This document shows, piece by piece, positions 34,434 to 42,204 of a stretch of DNA of 64,000 bases. The notes under the pieces were generated by a model that saw nothing but the letters and a program-made list of their open reading frames with translations, searched no databases and had not been told where the DNA came from. A program made the position numbers and the translations under genes. Each line of letters starts with the position of its first letter. Within the stretch, counting starts at the first letter, position 1. This DNA is from Prevotella sp. (GTDB lineage Bacteria; Bacteroidota; Bacteroidia; Bacteroidales; Bacteroidaceae). The DNA lies in contig JAFVHN010000067.1 in NCBI GenBank assembly GCA_017474515.1, positions 16,353 to 80,352 of the forward strand, in the 5' to 3' direction.

Positions 34434-34991
34434 CCACGGATTTACACGGACTGACACGGAAATAAAATCCGTGAGAGTACGTGTTCGTCCGTGGAAAATA
34501 ATAACCACGGATGAACACGGACTGACACGGAAAAAAATAGTCCGTGAGAGTCCGTGTTCGTCCGTGGAAAAAAACAAACACAGATGGACACAGACTGACA
34601 CGGAAGAAAGTACGTGAGAGTCCGTGTTCGTCCGTGGGAAAAACAAACACGGATGGACACGGACTGACACGAAAGAAAGTCCGTGAGAGTCCGTGTTCAT
34701 TCGTGGAAAATAATAACCACGGATGAACACGGACTGACACGAAAGAAAGTCCGTGAGAGTCCGTGTTCGTCCGTGGAAAAAAAACAAACACGGATGGACA
34801 CGGACTGACACGAAAGAAAGTCCGTGAGAGTCCGTGTTCGTTCGTGGAAAATATTAACCACGGATGAACACGGACTGACACGGAAAAAAATAGTCCGTGA
34901 GAATCCGTGTTCGTCCGTGGGAAAAAACAAACACGGATGGACACGGGCTGACACGGAAAAATCCGTAAAAGTCCGTGAGCATCCGTGGTTG
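34434..34991. repeat. Array of eight ~71-bp palindromic units (CCACGGATGAACACGG family)
   Basis: Unit starts lie at about 34434, 34505, 34578, 34647, 34717, 34788, 34858 and 34931. Each unit reads CCACGGATGAACACGGACTG, ACACGGAAAGAAA-type centre, then a reverse-complement arm GTCCGTGTTCGTCCGTGG, so it can fold. Two spacer types alternate (AAAATAATA and AAAAACAAA). Minus-strand frames remain open through the array only because the units are near multiples of three. Diverged single relatives lie at 43291-43369 and 49119-49157. Confidence 0.9.
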
Positions 34992-35006
34992 GAAAATATA
35001 ATGCAC

Positions 35007-35034
35007 AAAAGAGCCGCTGCATGGGCAGCGGCTC
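35007..35034 (-). terminator. Terminator after the Ala/Pro/Glu-rich lipoprotein gene
   Basis: GAGCCGCTGC (35011-35020) and GCAGCGGCTC (35025-35034) form a 10-bp stem with a 4-nt loop; four T follow on the minus strand. Confidence 0.75.
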
Positions 35035-35070
35035 TCCTTTGTTAGTTACAACGAATTAGGTGTAGCTTAA

Positions 35071-35382
35071 TTACTCAGCCTTCTCTTCAGCGGGAGCAGC
35101 CTCCTCAGCGGGAGCAGCCTCTTCAGCAGGAGCAGCTTCCTCAGCAGGAGCAGCAGTCTTAGCCTTCACGATGGAGTCGAGAGCGACAGCGAACAGGGAA
35201 TCCTTCTCAGCGAGGGTGGTGTCAACCAGTGCCCAAGCAGCGGCAGAGTCCTCAGCGGTAACTTCCACAACGGGAGCCTCTTCAACTTCGGGAGCAGCGG
35301 GAGCCTCAGCGGGCTTGTTCTCTGTGCAGGCGGTGAACGAAATAGCTGCGAATGCTACAGCCATAAATGTGTACTTTTTCAT
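35071..35382 (-). CDS. Small Ala/Pro/Glu-rich lipoprotein
   Basis: A 103-residue protein starting at the ATG at 35380-35382 (MKKYTFMAVAFAAISFTAC), with a lipobox FTAC at Cys19. The middle part is acidic, and the C-terminus is four near-identical repeats of AAPAEE (21-bp or shorter DNA repeats), so length may vary between strains. Such small acidic lipoproteins are common in the Bacteroidota envelope and often have no known function. It has its own promoter (35435-35442) and terminator, so it is likely well expressed on its own. Confidence 0.75.
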   Translation of the reverse strand: MKKYTFMAVAFAAISFTACTENKPAEAPAAPEVEEAPVVEVTAEDSAAAWALVDTTLAEKDSLFAVALDSIVKAKTAAPAEEAAPAEEAAPAEEAAPAEEKAE

Positions 35383-35434
35383 TTTCTTTGCTTTTTTAAA
35401 TCTGTAAAACAATCATTTGTTTATTAAAACGCTG

Positions 35435-35442
35435 CAAAGGTA
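35435..35442 (-). promoter_or_regulatory. -7 box (TACCTTTG) of the Ala/Pro/Glu-rich lipoprotein gene
   Basis: The minus strand reads TACCTTTG 53 nt upstream of the start codon, with ATTG near the -33 spacing. Confidence 0.65.
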
Positions 35443-35939
35443 AGCATTTTTTTGATACGACAATCGTTTTTTATGATTTTTTTTTACCCTAAAATGTAAC
35501 TTTTTAGCAAAACGCTGATAATCAATGATATACAAAATGTTAATCTCTGTTAATCTTTTGATTATCTGGGGAAATTTCTAATTTTTTACTTTTTGTGCCC
35601 GTTCACAACAACAAGTCTCCCGTTTTTTTTCGAGTTCCGGTGGAGATATTTTTTCACTTTGTACGGCCCGTATGCGCTTAACGCCGGGCGGACAATACGG
35701 CATGGTTGGCAAACAATCATCCTACACCTTATTATATATATAAGAGGGCGCATTATTGCCGTTTCTGCACTTCCGATTGCTTTCGAACATCAATGATACA
35801 AGTTTCTACAAAGGAAATCGTGCGACATAAGGCTTATTATGAATTGGAAAATCCGATGGTCAAGGCAGCCGACTTGCAAATTCGGCTGAAGGGGGATAGA
35901 AAAATTCATCCGAATAGTTATTTATTCATCTTTTTTATG
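35443..35939. other. AT-rich intergenic region with a fragment of the dispersed element
   Basis: At 35514-35530 the text GCTGATAATCAATGATA matches the GATAATCA box of the six-copy element, but no inverted repeat is beside it. A short frame at 35793-35900 (MIQVSTKEIVRHKAYY) could be a remnant gene but has no recognisable family or promoter. Nothing else is seen. Confidence 0.4.
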
Positions 35940-35947
35940 TATATTTG
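35940..35947 (+). promoter_or_regulatory. -7 box (TATATTTG) of the toxin-antitoxin pair
   Basis: TATATTTG 19 nt upstream of the antitoxin ATG at 35966; it overlaps a possible in-frame TTG at 35945, which is therefore not the start. Confidence 0.65.
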
Positions 35948-35965
35948 CAACGACAAACAAACATT

Positions 35966-36202
35966 ATGATGACAACAGCTGTTTCTATCAACATCAAGCT
36001 TCCAAGTGCAGACATTTCTTTCGTAAAAGAACTTGCAAGCAGAATGGGCTGGTCGGTTTCCGACGTCACGCCAGCAGACAATCTTTTCGATCCCGAAAGT
36101 GGCCAATACCTCAACGACGAGACCATGCAGGCCATCCGTGATGTGGAGGCCGGGAAGGTAACACGTTGCAAGGACATGAGTGAATTGCTGGCTTTGATAT
36201 GA
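35966..36202 (+). CDS. Antitoxin of a YafQ-type toxin-antitoxin pair
   Basis: A 78-residue protein (MMTTAVSINIKLPSADISFV). Its N-terminal beta strand and following helices look like a ribbon-helix-helix or similar DNA-binding domain, with an acidic C-terminal part (LNDETMQAIRDVEAGKV) that commonly wraps the toxin. The start at 35966 is chosen because the -7 box ends at 35947. The stop overlaps the toxin start by 4 bp (ATGA), the typical coupling. It is expected to neutralise the toxin and repress its own promoter. Confidence 0.8.
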   Translation: MMTTAVSINIKLPSADISFVKELASRMGWSVSDVTPADNLFDPESGQYLNDETMQAIRDVEAGKVTRCKDMSELLALI

Positions 36203-36483
36203 AAATATACGACTTGGAATATGGTGGCCAGTTTCTAAAAGACCTGAAACTGGCTAAACGCAAAGGGCTTAACTTGAAAGACCTCAGCGACACCACTGAT
36301 TTGCTTCAAGAGGGTAAGACTCTGCCTAATAGTTATAGAGACCATGCCCTTACTGGTAACTATAAAGGTTTTCGCGAATGTCATATTAATCCCGACTGGC
36401 TCCTTATTTACAAGAAGAAAGAAGCCATAAAGGTGGTTTCATTGTACAGGACAGGCACACACTCAGACCTTTTTAAGAAATAA
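36199..36483 (+). CDS. YafQ family type II toxin (ribosome-dependent mRNA interferase)
   Basis: A 94-residue RelE-superfamily toxin. The motif LPNSYRDHALTGNYKGFREC followed by HINPDWLLIYKK is the YafQ signature. His49, His62, Asp66 and His88 sit close to the catalytic residues of E. coli YafQ, so it is probably active. These toxins cut mRNA in the ribosomal A site. It forms an operon with the antitoxin, 4-bp overlap, and is followed after 20 bp by copy E of the dispersed element. Confidence 0.9.
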   Translation: MKIYDLEYGGQFLKDLKLAKRKGLNLKDLSDTTDLLQEGKTLPNSYRDHALTGNYKGFRECHINPDWLLIYKKKEAIKVVSLYRTGTHSDLFKK

Positions 36484-36504
36484 TGGAAGATGGATAACCA
36501 GGGG

Positions 36505-36725
36505 TGTAAAAATTTTGAAAAATCTTGACAAAACAGGCAAATTTTCAAGACCTTTGTAACTTACTGATTATCAATAGCTTTTAAAAAGACACAAGTTTAA
36601 CCGCAATTTTCGGGGAGAAATCTTCAAGATTTCTCGTCTCAAACTTCAAGATCTCTCCCCGAAATTTGCGGTCAAACTATTGAAGGGGTTGAAAAATCCA
36701 TGAAAAATCTTGACAATTTTCACCA
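36505..36725 (+). repeat. Dispersed palindromic intergenic element, copy E
   Basis: Flanks TTGAAAAATCTTGACAAAA and GAAAAATCTTGACAATTT; box CTTTGTAACTTACTGATTAT; arms from AGTTTAACCGCAATTTTCGG (36594) to CCGAAATTTGCGGTCAAACT (36678), nearly perfect. Orientation as copy A. It fills most of the gap between the toxin gene and the DUF1015 gene. Confidence 0.8.
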
Positions 36726-36819
36726 AGCCTGCCCCACCCTTTCCGGTCCATTTTCATGTTCTGTGCCTCCGCATTTCTTTTTTTATTTCCCAAAGCGCGT
36801 TTGTGTCAGATTTTCTTCG

Positions 36820-36827
36820 TACATTTG
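36820..36827 (+). promoter_or_regulatory. -7 box (TACATTTG) of the DUF1015-yigZ operon
   Basis: TACATTTG 38 nt upstream of the DUF1015 start codon. Confidence 0.6.
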
Positions 36828-36865
36828 CATGCAAAATCAACGTATCACATTTTTAATTTTCAACC

Positions 36866-38113
36866 ATGGCAAGAATAAAACCATTCAAGGGCATCCGGCC
36901 GCCCCGAGAGCTGGTGGAGAAAGTGGAGTCGCGCCCCTACGACGTGCTCAACTCTGAGGAGGCGCGCGCCGAGGCCGGCGACAACGAGATGAGCCTCTAC
37001 CACATCATCAAGCCCGAAATCGACTTCCCCGTGGGCACCAGCGAGTACGACGAGCGCGTATATCGCCAGGCCGCACTCAACTTCCAGAAATTCCAGGACC
37101 GCGGCTGGCTGGTGCAGGATGCCGACGACCACTACTACATCTACGCCCAGACCATGAACGGAAAGACGCAATACGGACTGGTGGTGGCCGCCTGGGTGAA
37201 CGACTACATGGAGGGCCGCATCAAGAAGCACGAGCTGACACGCCGCGACAAGGAGGAAGACCGCATGAAGCACGTCCGCGTGAACGATGCCAACATAGAG
37301 CCGGTGTTCTTCGCCTATCCCGACAACGCCGTGCTCGATGCACTCATCATGCGCTATGCCGCCACCGCGCCCGAATATGACTTCGTGGCACCCATCGACG
37401 GCTTCCGCCACCAATTCTGGATTATCAGCGACACGGCAGACCTCAACACCGTCACCGAGGAGTTTGCCAAGATGCCCTCGCTCTATATTGCCGACGGCCA
37501 CCACCGCTCGGCAGCGGCTGCCCTCGTGGGTGCCGAGAAGCAACGGCAGAACCCCGGCCACCGGGGCGACGAGGAGTACAACTTCTTCATGGCCGTATGC
37601 TTCCAGGCATCGCAGCTCACCATCCTCGACTACAACCGCGTGGTGAAAGACCTCAACGGCCTTTCTTCCGAGGAATTCCTCAATGCCCTCGCCCGGAATT
37701 TCGTTGTTGAGAACAAAGGCGGCGACATCTACAAGCCGGCACGCCTCCATGAGTTTTCGCTCTATCTCGACGGCCAGTGGTACTCGCTCACGGCCAAGGA
37801 GGGCACCTACAACGCCGACGACCCCATCGGGGTGCTCGACGTGGACATCTCGAGCCGCCTCATCCTCAACGACATCCTCGGCATAGGCGACCTGCGCACC
37901 AGCCAGCGCATCGACTTCGTGGGCGGACTACGAGGTCTGGGCGAGCTGAAACGGCGCGTGGATAGCGGCGAAATGCGCATGGCACTCGCCCTCTATCCCG
38001 TATCGATGAAGCAAATCATGGACATTGCCGACAGCGGAAAAATCATGCCGCCAAAGGCTACATGGTTCGAGCCGAAACTACGCTCGGGGCTTGTCATCCA
38101 CAAGCTTTCGTAA
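36866..38113 (+). CDS. DUF1015 family protein
   Basis: A 415-residue cytoplasmic protein starting MARIKPFKGIRPPRELVEKV. It has the family's landmark blocks: SRPYDVLNSEEARA, MSLYHIIKPEIDFP, and IADGHHRSAAAALVG (about residue 208). DUF1015 proteins resemble HpnF/SpoU-free kinase-like folds and are often encoded near serine biosynthesis genes; no function is established. It is separated from yigZ by one base, so the two share a transcript from the promoter at 36820. Confidence 0.88.
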   Translation: MARIKPFKGIRPPRELVEKVESRPYDVLNSEEARAEAGDNEMSLYHIIKPEIDFPVGTSEYDERVYRQAALNFQKFQDRGWLVQDADDHYYIYAQTMNGKTQYGLVVAAWVNDYMEGRIKKHELTRRDKEEDRMKHVRVNDANIEPVFFAYPDNAVLDALIMRYAATAPEYDFVAPIDGFRHQFWIISDTADLNTVTEEFAKMPSLYIADGHHRSAAAALVGAEKQRQNPGHRGDEEYNFFMAVCFQASQLTILDYNRVVKDLNGLSSEEFLNALARNFVVENKGGDIYKPARLHEFSLYLDGQWYSLTAKEGTYNADDPIGVLDVDISSRLILNDILGIGDLRTSQRIDFVGGLRGLGELKRRVDSGEMRMALALYPVSMKQIMDIADSGKIMPPKATWFEPKLRSGLVIHKLS

Positions 38114-38114
38114 G

Positions 38115-38699
38115 ATGAACGACGAATTTAAGACCGTGGCAGGCAAAGGCGAGGGCTACTACACCGAAAAACGCAGCAAGTTCCTCGCTTTTGCCCATCA
38201 TGTGGAAACGGCCGGACAGGTGAAAGAGCTGGTGGACGCCTATAGGAAGAAATACTACGACGCCCGCCATGTCTGCTATGCCTATATGCTGGGGCCTGAA
38301 CGCACCGACTTCCGCGCCAACGACGACGGCGAGCCGAGCAGCACCGCCGGCAAGCCCATTCTCGGGCAAATCAACAGCCTGGAGCTCACCGACACACTCG
38401 TGGTCGTGGTGCGCTACTACGGCGGCGTGAACCTGGGAACGGGAGGGCTCATTGTGGCCTACCGCGAAGCCGCCGCACAGGCACTGGAAAAAGCCGGCAC
38501 GAAGACATGCCAGGTGGAGGAACTGGTGACCTACGACTTCCCCTACGTCATGATGAACCAGGTGATGAAAATCGTGAAAGACATGTCGCCGCGCATCGTC
38601 GAACAAAGTTTCGACAACACCTGCCGCATGGTGCTGGCCATCAGGAAGTCGGAAGCCCAGCAACTGAAAGACCGCCTCGCCAAGCTCAGCTTCGGATAG
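38115..38699 (+). CDS. yigZ: YigZ/IMPACT family protein
   Basis: A 194-residue protein of the UPF0029/IMPACT family. The N-terminal part has YYTEKRSKFLAFAHHV and the signature ARHVCYAYMLGPE, then NDDGEPSSTAGKPILGQI and VVRYYGGVNLGTGGLIVAYR. A C-terminal ferredoxin-like DUF1949 domain follows. The family binds RNA or ribosome-linked factors; the precise role is unclear. The ATG at 38115-38117 lies one base after the DUF1015 stop, preferred over an out-of-family upstream extension. Confidence 0.92.
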   Translation: MNDEFKTVAGKGEGYYTEKRSKFLAFAHHVETAGQVKELVDAYRKKYYDARHVCYAYMLGPERTDFRANDDGEPSSTAGKPILGQINSLELTDTLVVVVRYYGGVNLGTGGLIVAYREAAAQALEKAGTKTCQVEELVTYDFPYVMMNQVMKIVKDMSPRIVEQSFDNTCRMVLAIRKSEAQQLKDRLAKLSFG

Positions 38700-38768
38700 C
38701 GGCCGGAAGAAATGGCATCTTGAAGAAAAAAGAAAAGGAAATAATCACCCCACAAACAAACTACAGCC

Positions 38769-39245
38769 ATGAAAAAAATATTGTTTTTTGCACTGACACT
38801 CACCCTTTTAGGCTGTGCCACCACCGCCGAGCAGGCCGCCCAAAAAGCGGAAAAGGCAAAAAAAGTTGCCGCGGCACTCGCCGACAGGCACTTCACCGTG
38901 GAGGTGCAGCGCATGCACCCGCTCAGGGGAAGAGCCGTCAACGTGTCCTACGGCTACGAACTGACGGTGAAGGGCGACACGCTCGTCAGCTACCTGCCCT
39001 ATTTCGGAAGGGCCTACAATGTGCCGCTGGGCGGCGGAAAAGGGCTGAACTTCACCAACCGCATCGACACCTACCGCACCTGGCAACCCAAGGCCGGGCT
39101 GACGCATATTGAAATTTCCACCACCAACGAAGAGGACACCTACCAATACTCGCTCGACATCTTCGACAACGGCAGCACATCCATCAGCGTGCAAATGCGC
39201 CAGCGTGAATGGATTAGCTACGACGGCAACGTGGAGGTGGAATAA
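38769..39245 (+). CDS. DUF4251 family lipoprotein
   Basis: A 158-residue lipoprotein: MKKILFFALTLTLLGC ends in the lipobox LLGC (Cys16). A short Ala/Lys-rich helix follows, and then a beta domain with FTVEVQRMHPLRGRAVN, GDTLVSYLPYFGRAYNVPLG and the C-terminal VQMRQREWISYDG. This is the DUF4251 pattern, a Bacteroidota-specific family of unknown role. It lies 69 bp after yigZ on the same strand. Confidence 0.82.
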   Translation: MKKILFFALTLTLLGCATTAEQAAQKAEKAKKVAAALADRHFTVEVQRMHPLRGRAVNVSYGYELTVKGDTLVSYLPYFGRAYNVPLGGGKGLNFTNRIDTYRTWQPKAGLTHIEISTTNEEDTYQYSLDIFDNGSTSISVQMRQREWISYDGNVEVE

Positions 39246-39257
39246 GCGGGGCCGCGG

Positions 39258-39932
39258 TCAATAGACGCGCGGCCCGAAGATTGTGGTGCCCACGCGAATC
39301 ATCGTGGACCGGCACTCAAGGGCAATTTTGTAGTCGTGGCTCATGCCCCACGACCTCTCGCAGAAGGCATCGTCGTGGGCGAAGTGGCGCGCCTTCACTT
39401 CATCGAAGAAGTCGGCGGCCATGGTCATTTCGCGCCGTATCTGGTTTTCGTCATCCACAAACGAGGCCATCATCATCAGCCCGCATATTTGCACATGGTC
39501 CAGTTGGCGCCATTCGCCCGCGTCGAGCAGTTGGCGGCAGGCATCGAGCGTAAGGCCGTACTTGGTTTCTTCCTCGGCGATGTGCAACTCCAACAAGACT
39601 TTGATGGTGCGTCCGCAGTTCTTTGCCTGCTTGTTGATTTCGCGCAGCAGCTTCATGGAGTCAACCGCCTCTACCATTGATATATAGGGCGCAATGTATT
39701 TCACCTTGTTCGTTTGCAGGTGGCCTATGAAATGCCACTCTATATCTTGCGGAAGCGAGCCGTGCTTTTGGCGCAGCTCCTGCTCATGGCTTTCGCCGAA
39801 GATGCGCTGGCCCAGCTCGTAGGCCGCCTCGATATACTCATTGGGGTGGTATTTGCTGATGGCCACCAGCCTGACGCCCGGCGGAAGGTCGGCCAACACA
39901 CGGCTCAGGTTTCCCTTAACGTCATACATCAT
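39258..39932 (-). CDS. YggS family pyridoxal-phosphate-binding protein
   Basis: A 224-residue cytoplasmic protein with an alanine-racemase-like TIM barrel. RLVAISKYHP carries the PLP lysine (about residue 27), IFGESHEQEL and EWHFIGHLQTNKVKYI follow, and the phosphate-binding ERSWGMSHDYKIAL and STMIRVGTTIFGPR close the protein. YggS/PLPBP members keep vitamin B6 and amino-acid pools balanced. MM at the N-terminus makes the exact start uncertain by one residue. It is convergent with the DUF4251 lipoprotein gene (12-bp gap). Confidence 0.94.
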   Translation of the reverse strand: MMYDVKGNLSRVLADLPPGVRLVAISKYHPNEYIEAAYELGQRIFGESHEQELRQKHGSLPQDIEWHFIGHLQTNKVKYIAPYISMVEAVDSMKLLREINKQAKNCGRTIKVLLELHIAEEETKYGLTLDACRQLLDAGEWRQLDHVQICGLMMMASFVDDENQIRREMTMAADFFDEVKARHFAHDDAFCERSWGMSHDYKIALECRSTMIRVGTTIFGPRVY

Positions 39933-39952
39933 CGTGCTGTCTTACAAGGTTT

Positions 39953-40447
39953 TCACTCCTCCACGGGCACCTCGCCGGCGCCTTGTTCCCCGTCGGTTTT
40001 CACCGACCGGTATTCGTAAACGTCCATCAGCATGGTTTCTGCCACCGAGGCAATCTCAAAGTCGATCATCGTGCCGCTCATCACGGCCTCGATGTTCTTC
40101 ACGGCCTCCAGGAGCGATCCGGCCTGCACCAGGTAGTAAACGTTGGAGCGCTTCTCCTTGCCGCTTTTCTCGTCGATGGTGATGAACTGAAGTTTCGACT
40201 TGTACCATTTGTCGGCACTTTCGGAATCGCTGAAGAAAATCTCCTTATAGGTGGCTTTCTTGATGTCGGAAACATCAAATTCGCCGCTGATATACGACGA
40301 CATTTCCTCGGTGATGCGCCGCTCGGCCTCGGTAAAGCTGAGGGCGTCAACCACATAGGCCTCGGTCACTTTCTTCTGCATGCCGTCGTCCATGGTTTTC
40401 TCATACTTGATTTTGGTTTCAAACCATTCTGCTGTTCTTGTTCTCAT
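39953..40447 (-). CDS. DUF4494 family protein
   Basis: A 164-residue soluble, acidic protein. TAEWFETKIKYEKTMDDGMQ at the N-terminus, then VTEAYVVDALSFTEAERRI and ISGEFDVSDIKKATYKEIFF, form the DUF4494 pattern of Bacteroidota. The function is unknown. It lies 20 bp upstream of yggS in the same orientation, a neighbour pair that recurs in this order by my recollection, so a common operon is likely. Confidence 0.85.
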   Translation of the reverse strand: MRTRTAEWFETKIKYEKTMDDGMQKKVTEAYVVDALSFTEAERRITEEMSSYISGEFDVSDIKKATYKEIFFSDSESADKWYKSKLQFITIDEKSGKEKRSNVYYLVQAGSLLEAVKNIEAVMSGTMIDFEIASVAETMLMDVYEYRSVKTDGEQGAGEVPVEE

Positions 40448-40479
40448 TGTTTATATTATATTTAAATGTATTGTTCGAT

Positions 40480-40535
40480 TTTCACTCTGACCTCTTCATT
40501 TTTCACTTTTCACTCTTCACTTTTCACTTTAAGAG
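40480..40535. repeat. Short run of CACTTTTCACTCTTCACTTTT repeat (half of the paired element)
   Basis: Reads TTTTTCACTTTTCACTCTTC repeatedly. It matches one arm of the two complete elements at 44497-44596 and 50129-50356, without the opposite arm. It overlaps the last codons of menA. Confidence 0.6.
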
Positions 40536-41456
40536 TATTCCGATGCTGCACAACAGGCCGTAGATGAACATGTTGCGGGCTGTTTCGCCCAAGATGGCGT
40601 TCAGCCCCTTTCCGTGGTCGATGCGCACCATGCGGCGATAAGTGCCGACATGAAAAACCAGGTAGATGAGTGTCAACACGCAGGCCCACACATGTCCACC
40701 GGAGAGGTAGGCCAGGCCGACCACCCACGCCGCGGGAGCCAGCAGGAGATAGGCTTTCCGGCTCTGCGCCTTGCCCAGCCTGACGGCCAGCGTGCGCTTT
40801 CCCGCCCGCGTGTCGTTGTCGATGTCGCGGTAGTTGTTGATCATCAGCAGGGTGTCGATGACCAGCCCGCAGGCCACGGAACCGGCAAACACCTCCCAGG
40901 TGAGCTGCCGTGTAAGGAGGTAATAGATGGCGCAGACGGGCACTATGCCGAAAAACACCAGCACGAGCACGTCGCCAAGGCCGAGATAGCTGAGGTGGGT
41001 GGTGTAAAGAAAGCAAAAAATCACGCACGCCAGCCCAACCACAATCATGGCCGGCCCGCCGAAAAATGCCAACGGAAGGCCCACGAGACAGCCCACGGCG
41101 GTGGTGACGGCAATGGCGCGGCGCATCGCCCGCGCCGACACCCACCCCATGGCACAGGCGCGGCGCGGTCCCAGGCGCGTTTCGTCGTCGTTGCCTTTCA
41201 TAAAGTCGAAATAGTCGTTCACGAAGTTGGCGTCCACCTGCATGACAAACGCGAAGAGCAGGCAGAGCAACGAAATAACCAATTTCTGCCCGAGCAATCC
41301 CGGACAGACATCAACGGTGGTGCCCGTGGCCAGCAGTGCCTGCCAGCCCAGCGACAACCCTATCAATACCGGCACGGCAGCACCGGCAAGCGTCTTTGGC
41401 CTTGACGCCAGCACCCAGGCACGCCACGAACCGGGCTTTACAAATGCTTCTTCCAT
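40524..41456 (-). CDS. menA: 1,4-dihydroxy-2-naphthoate polyprenyltransferase
   Basis: A 310-residue inner-membrane UbiA-family prenyltransferase that attaches the polyprenyl chain to dihydroxynaphthoate in menaquinone synthesis. The first Asp-rich motif is NFVNDYFDFMKGNDDE (about residue 77) and the second is INNYRDIDNDTRAGKRTLAV (about 204), both prenyl-diphosphate/Mg sites. RPKTLAGAAVPVLIG near the N-terminus is typical of MenA. Seven to nine hydrophobic helices are visible. It is divergent from an HD hydrolase gene with overlapping promoters. Confidence 0.94.
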   Translation of the reverse strand: MEEAFVKPGSWRAWVLASRPKTLAGAAVPVLIGLSLGWQALLATGTTVDVCPGLLGQKLVISLLCLLFAFVMQVDANFVNDYFDFMKGNDDETRLGPRRACAMGWVSARAMRRAIAVTTAVGCLVGLPLAFFGGPAMIVVGLACVIFCFLYTTHLSYLGLGDVLVLVFFGIVPVCAIYYLLTRQLTWEVFAGSVACGLVIDTLLMINNYRDIDNDTRAGKRTLAVRLGKAQSRKAYLLLAPAAWVVGLAYLSGGHVWACVLTLIYLVFHVGTYRRMVRIDHGKGLNAILGETARNMFIYGLLCSIGILLK

Positions 41457-41474
41457 AAGAATCAGTCGAAAATG

Positions 41475-41510
41475 TTTGCAAAAGTAACAAATTACCCGTA
41501 TATTTGCAAA
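41475..41510. promoter_or_regulatory. Overlapping divergent promoters of menA (-) and the HD gene (+)
   Basis: Plus strand: TTTG (41475-41478), 20 bp, TATATTTG (41499-41506). Minus strand: TTTG (41507-41510), 20 bp, TACTTTTG (41479-41486). The two -33/-7 sets interlock so that each -33 abuts the other's -7, and both polymerases cannot bind at once. Confidence 0.75.
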
Positions 41511-41539
41511 TAATTTCCCGATTAAACATCAATTCTGCC

Positions 41540-42184
41540 ATGAACGACAACACCGTCAGCCTCGACTTAATGGAGTTTATTGAGCGCGACATCCTGCCTC
41601 AATACAACGCTTTCGACCGTGCCCACAACCTTTCGCACGCCACGCAGGTCATCCGCCGCTCGCTGGAAATAGGGCGCAGGATGGGTGCCAACATGAACAT
41701 GGTGTACGCCATTGCCGCCTACCACGACCTGGGACTCTCGGGGCCGCGTGCCGTCCACCACATCACGAGCGGCAAGATTCTGACCAGCGACGCACGGCTG
41801 AAACGGTGGTTCACCGACGAACAGCGGCGCATCATGCGCGAGGCCGTGGAAGACCACCGCGCATCGGCCAGCCGCGCACCACGCTCCATCTACGGGCGCA
41901 TCGTAGCCGAGGCCGACCGCGACCTGTCGGCCGACCACGTCTTCCGACGCACCATTCAGTTCGGGCTCTCCAACTATCCGCAACTCGGAAAGGAGCAACA
42001 GTGGCAAAGGTTTTGCCAACACCTGAAAGAGAAATATTCCGAAAGCGGGTACATCAAGCTGTGGATTCCACAATCGCCCAACGCCGAGAACCTTCAGAAA
42101 ATCAGGAACATCATCAAGCAGCCCAAGGAACTGCGCGAAATCTTCGACAAAATCTACGATGAAGAGAGCCAACCGGCGAAGTAA
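41540..42184 (+). CDS. HD domain phosphohydrolase
   Basis: A 214-residue cytoplasmic protein. HD metal ligands are visible as the His in AHNLSHATQVI (about residue 26), HD in AAYHDLGLSG (about 66), and the later EDHRASASR and AEADRDLSADHV. HD proteins hydrolyse nucleotides, cyclic nucleotides or other phosphoesters; the substrate is not evident. The ATG at 41540 is chosen because the longer frame begins inside the -7 box. It has the interlocked promoter shared with menA. Confidence 0.82.
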   Translation: MNDNTVSLDLMEFIERDILPQYNAFDRAHNLSHATQVIRRSLEIGRRMGANMNMVYAIAAYHDLGLSGPRAVHHITSGKILTSDARLKRWFTDEQRRIMREAVEDHRASASRAPRSIYGRIVAEADRDLSADHVFRRTIQFGLSNYPQLGKEQQWQRFCQHLKEKYSESGYIKLWIPQSPNAENLQKIRNIIKQPKELREIFDKIYDEESQPAK

Positions 42185-42204
42185 CCCCCTCATCAGCCAA
42201 CCAT

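Noticed and set aside
32676-34811. Long (711-codon) minus-strand frame
   Set aside because: It lies antisense to ansA and rubrerythrin, which have clear motifs, and begins in the repeat array. High GC keeps the opposite frame open.
34402-35022. A 206-residue minus-strand frame, and CRISPR-like spacing
   Set aside because: The frame runs only through the eight CCACGG units and ends in repeat-derived residues; spacers are two short alternating types rather than unique sequences.
35706-35969. Possible small gene in the gap before the toxin-antitoxin pair
   Set aside because: No promoter or family is visible, and the end overlaps the antitoxin promoter. A short part may be a remnant, so I mention it only in the region note.
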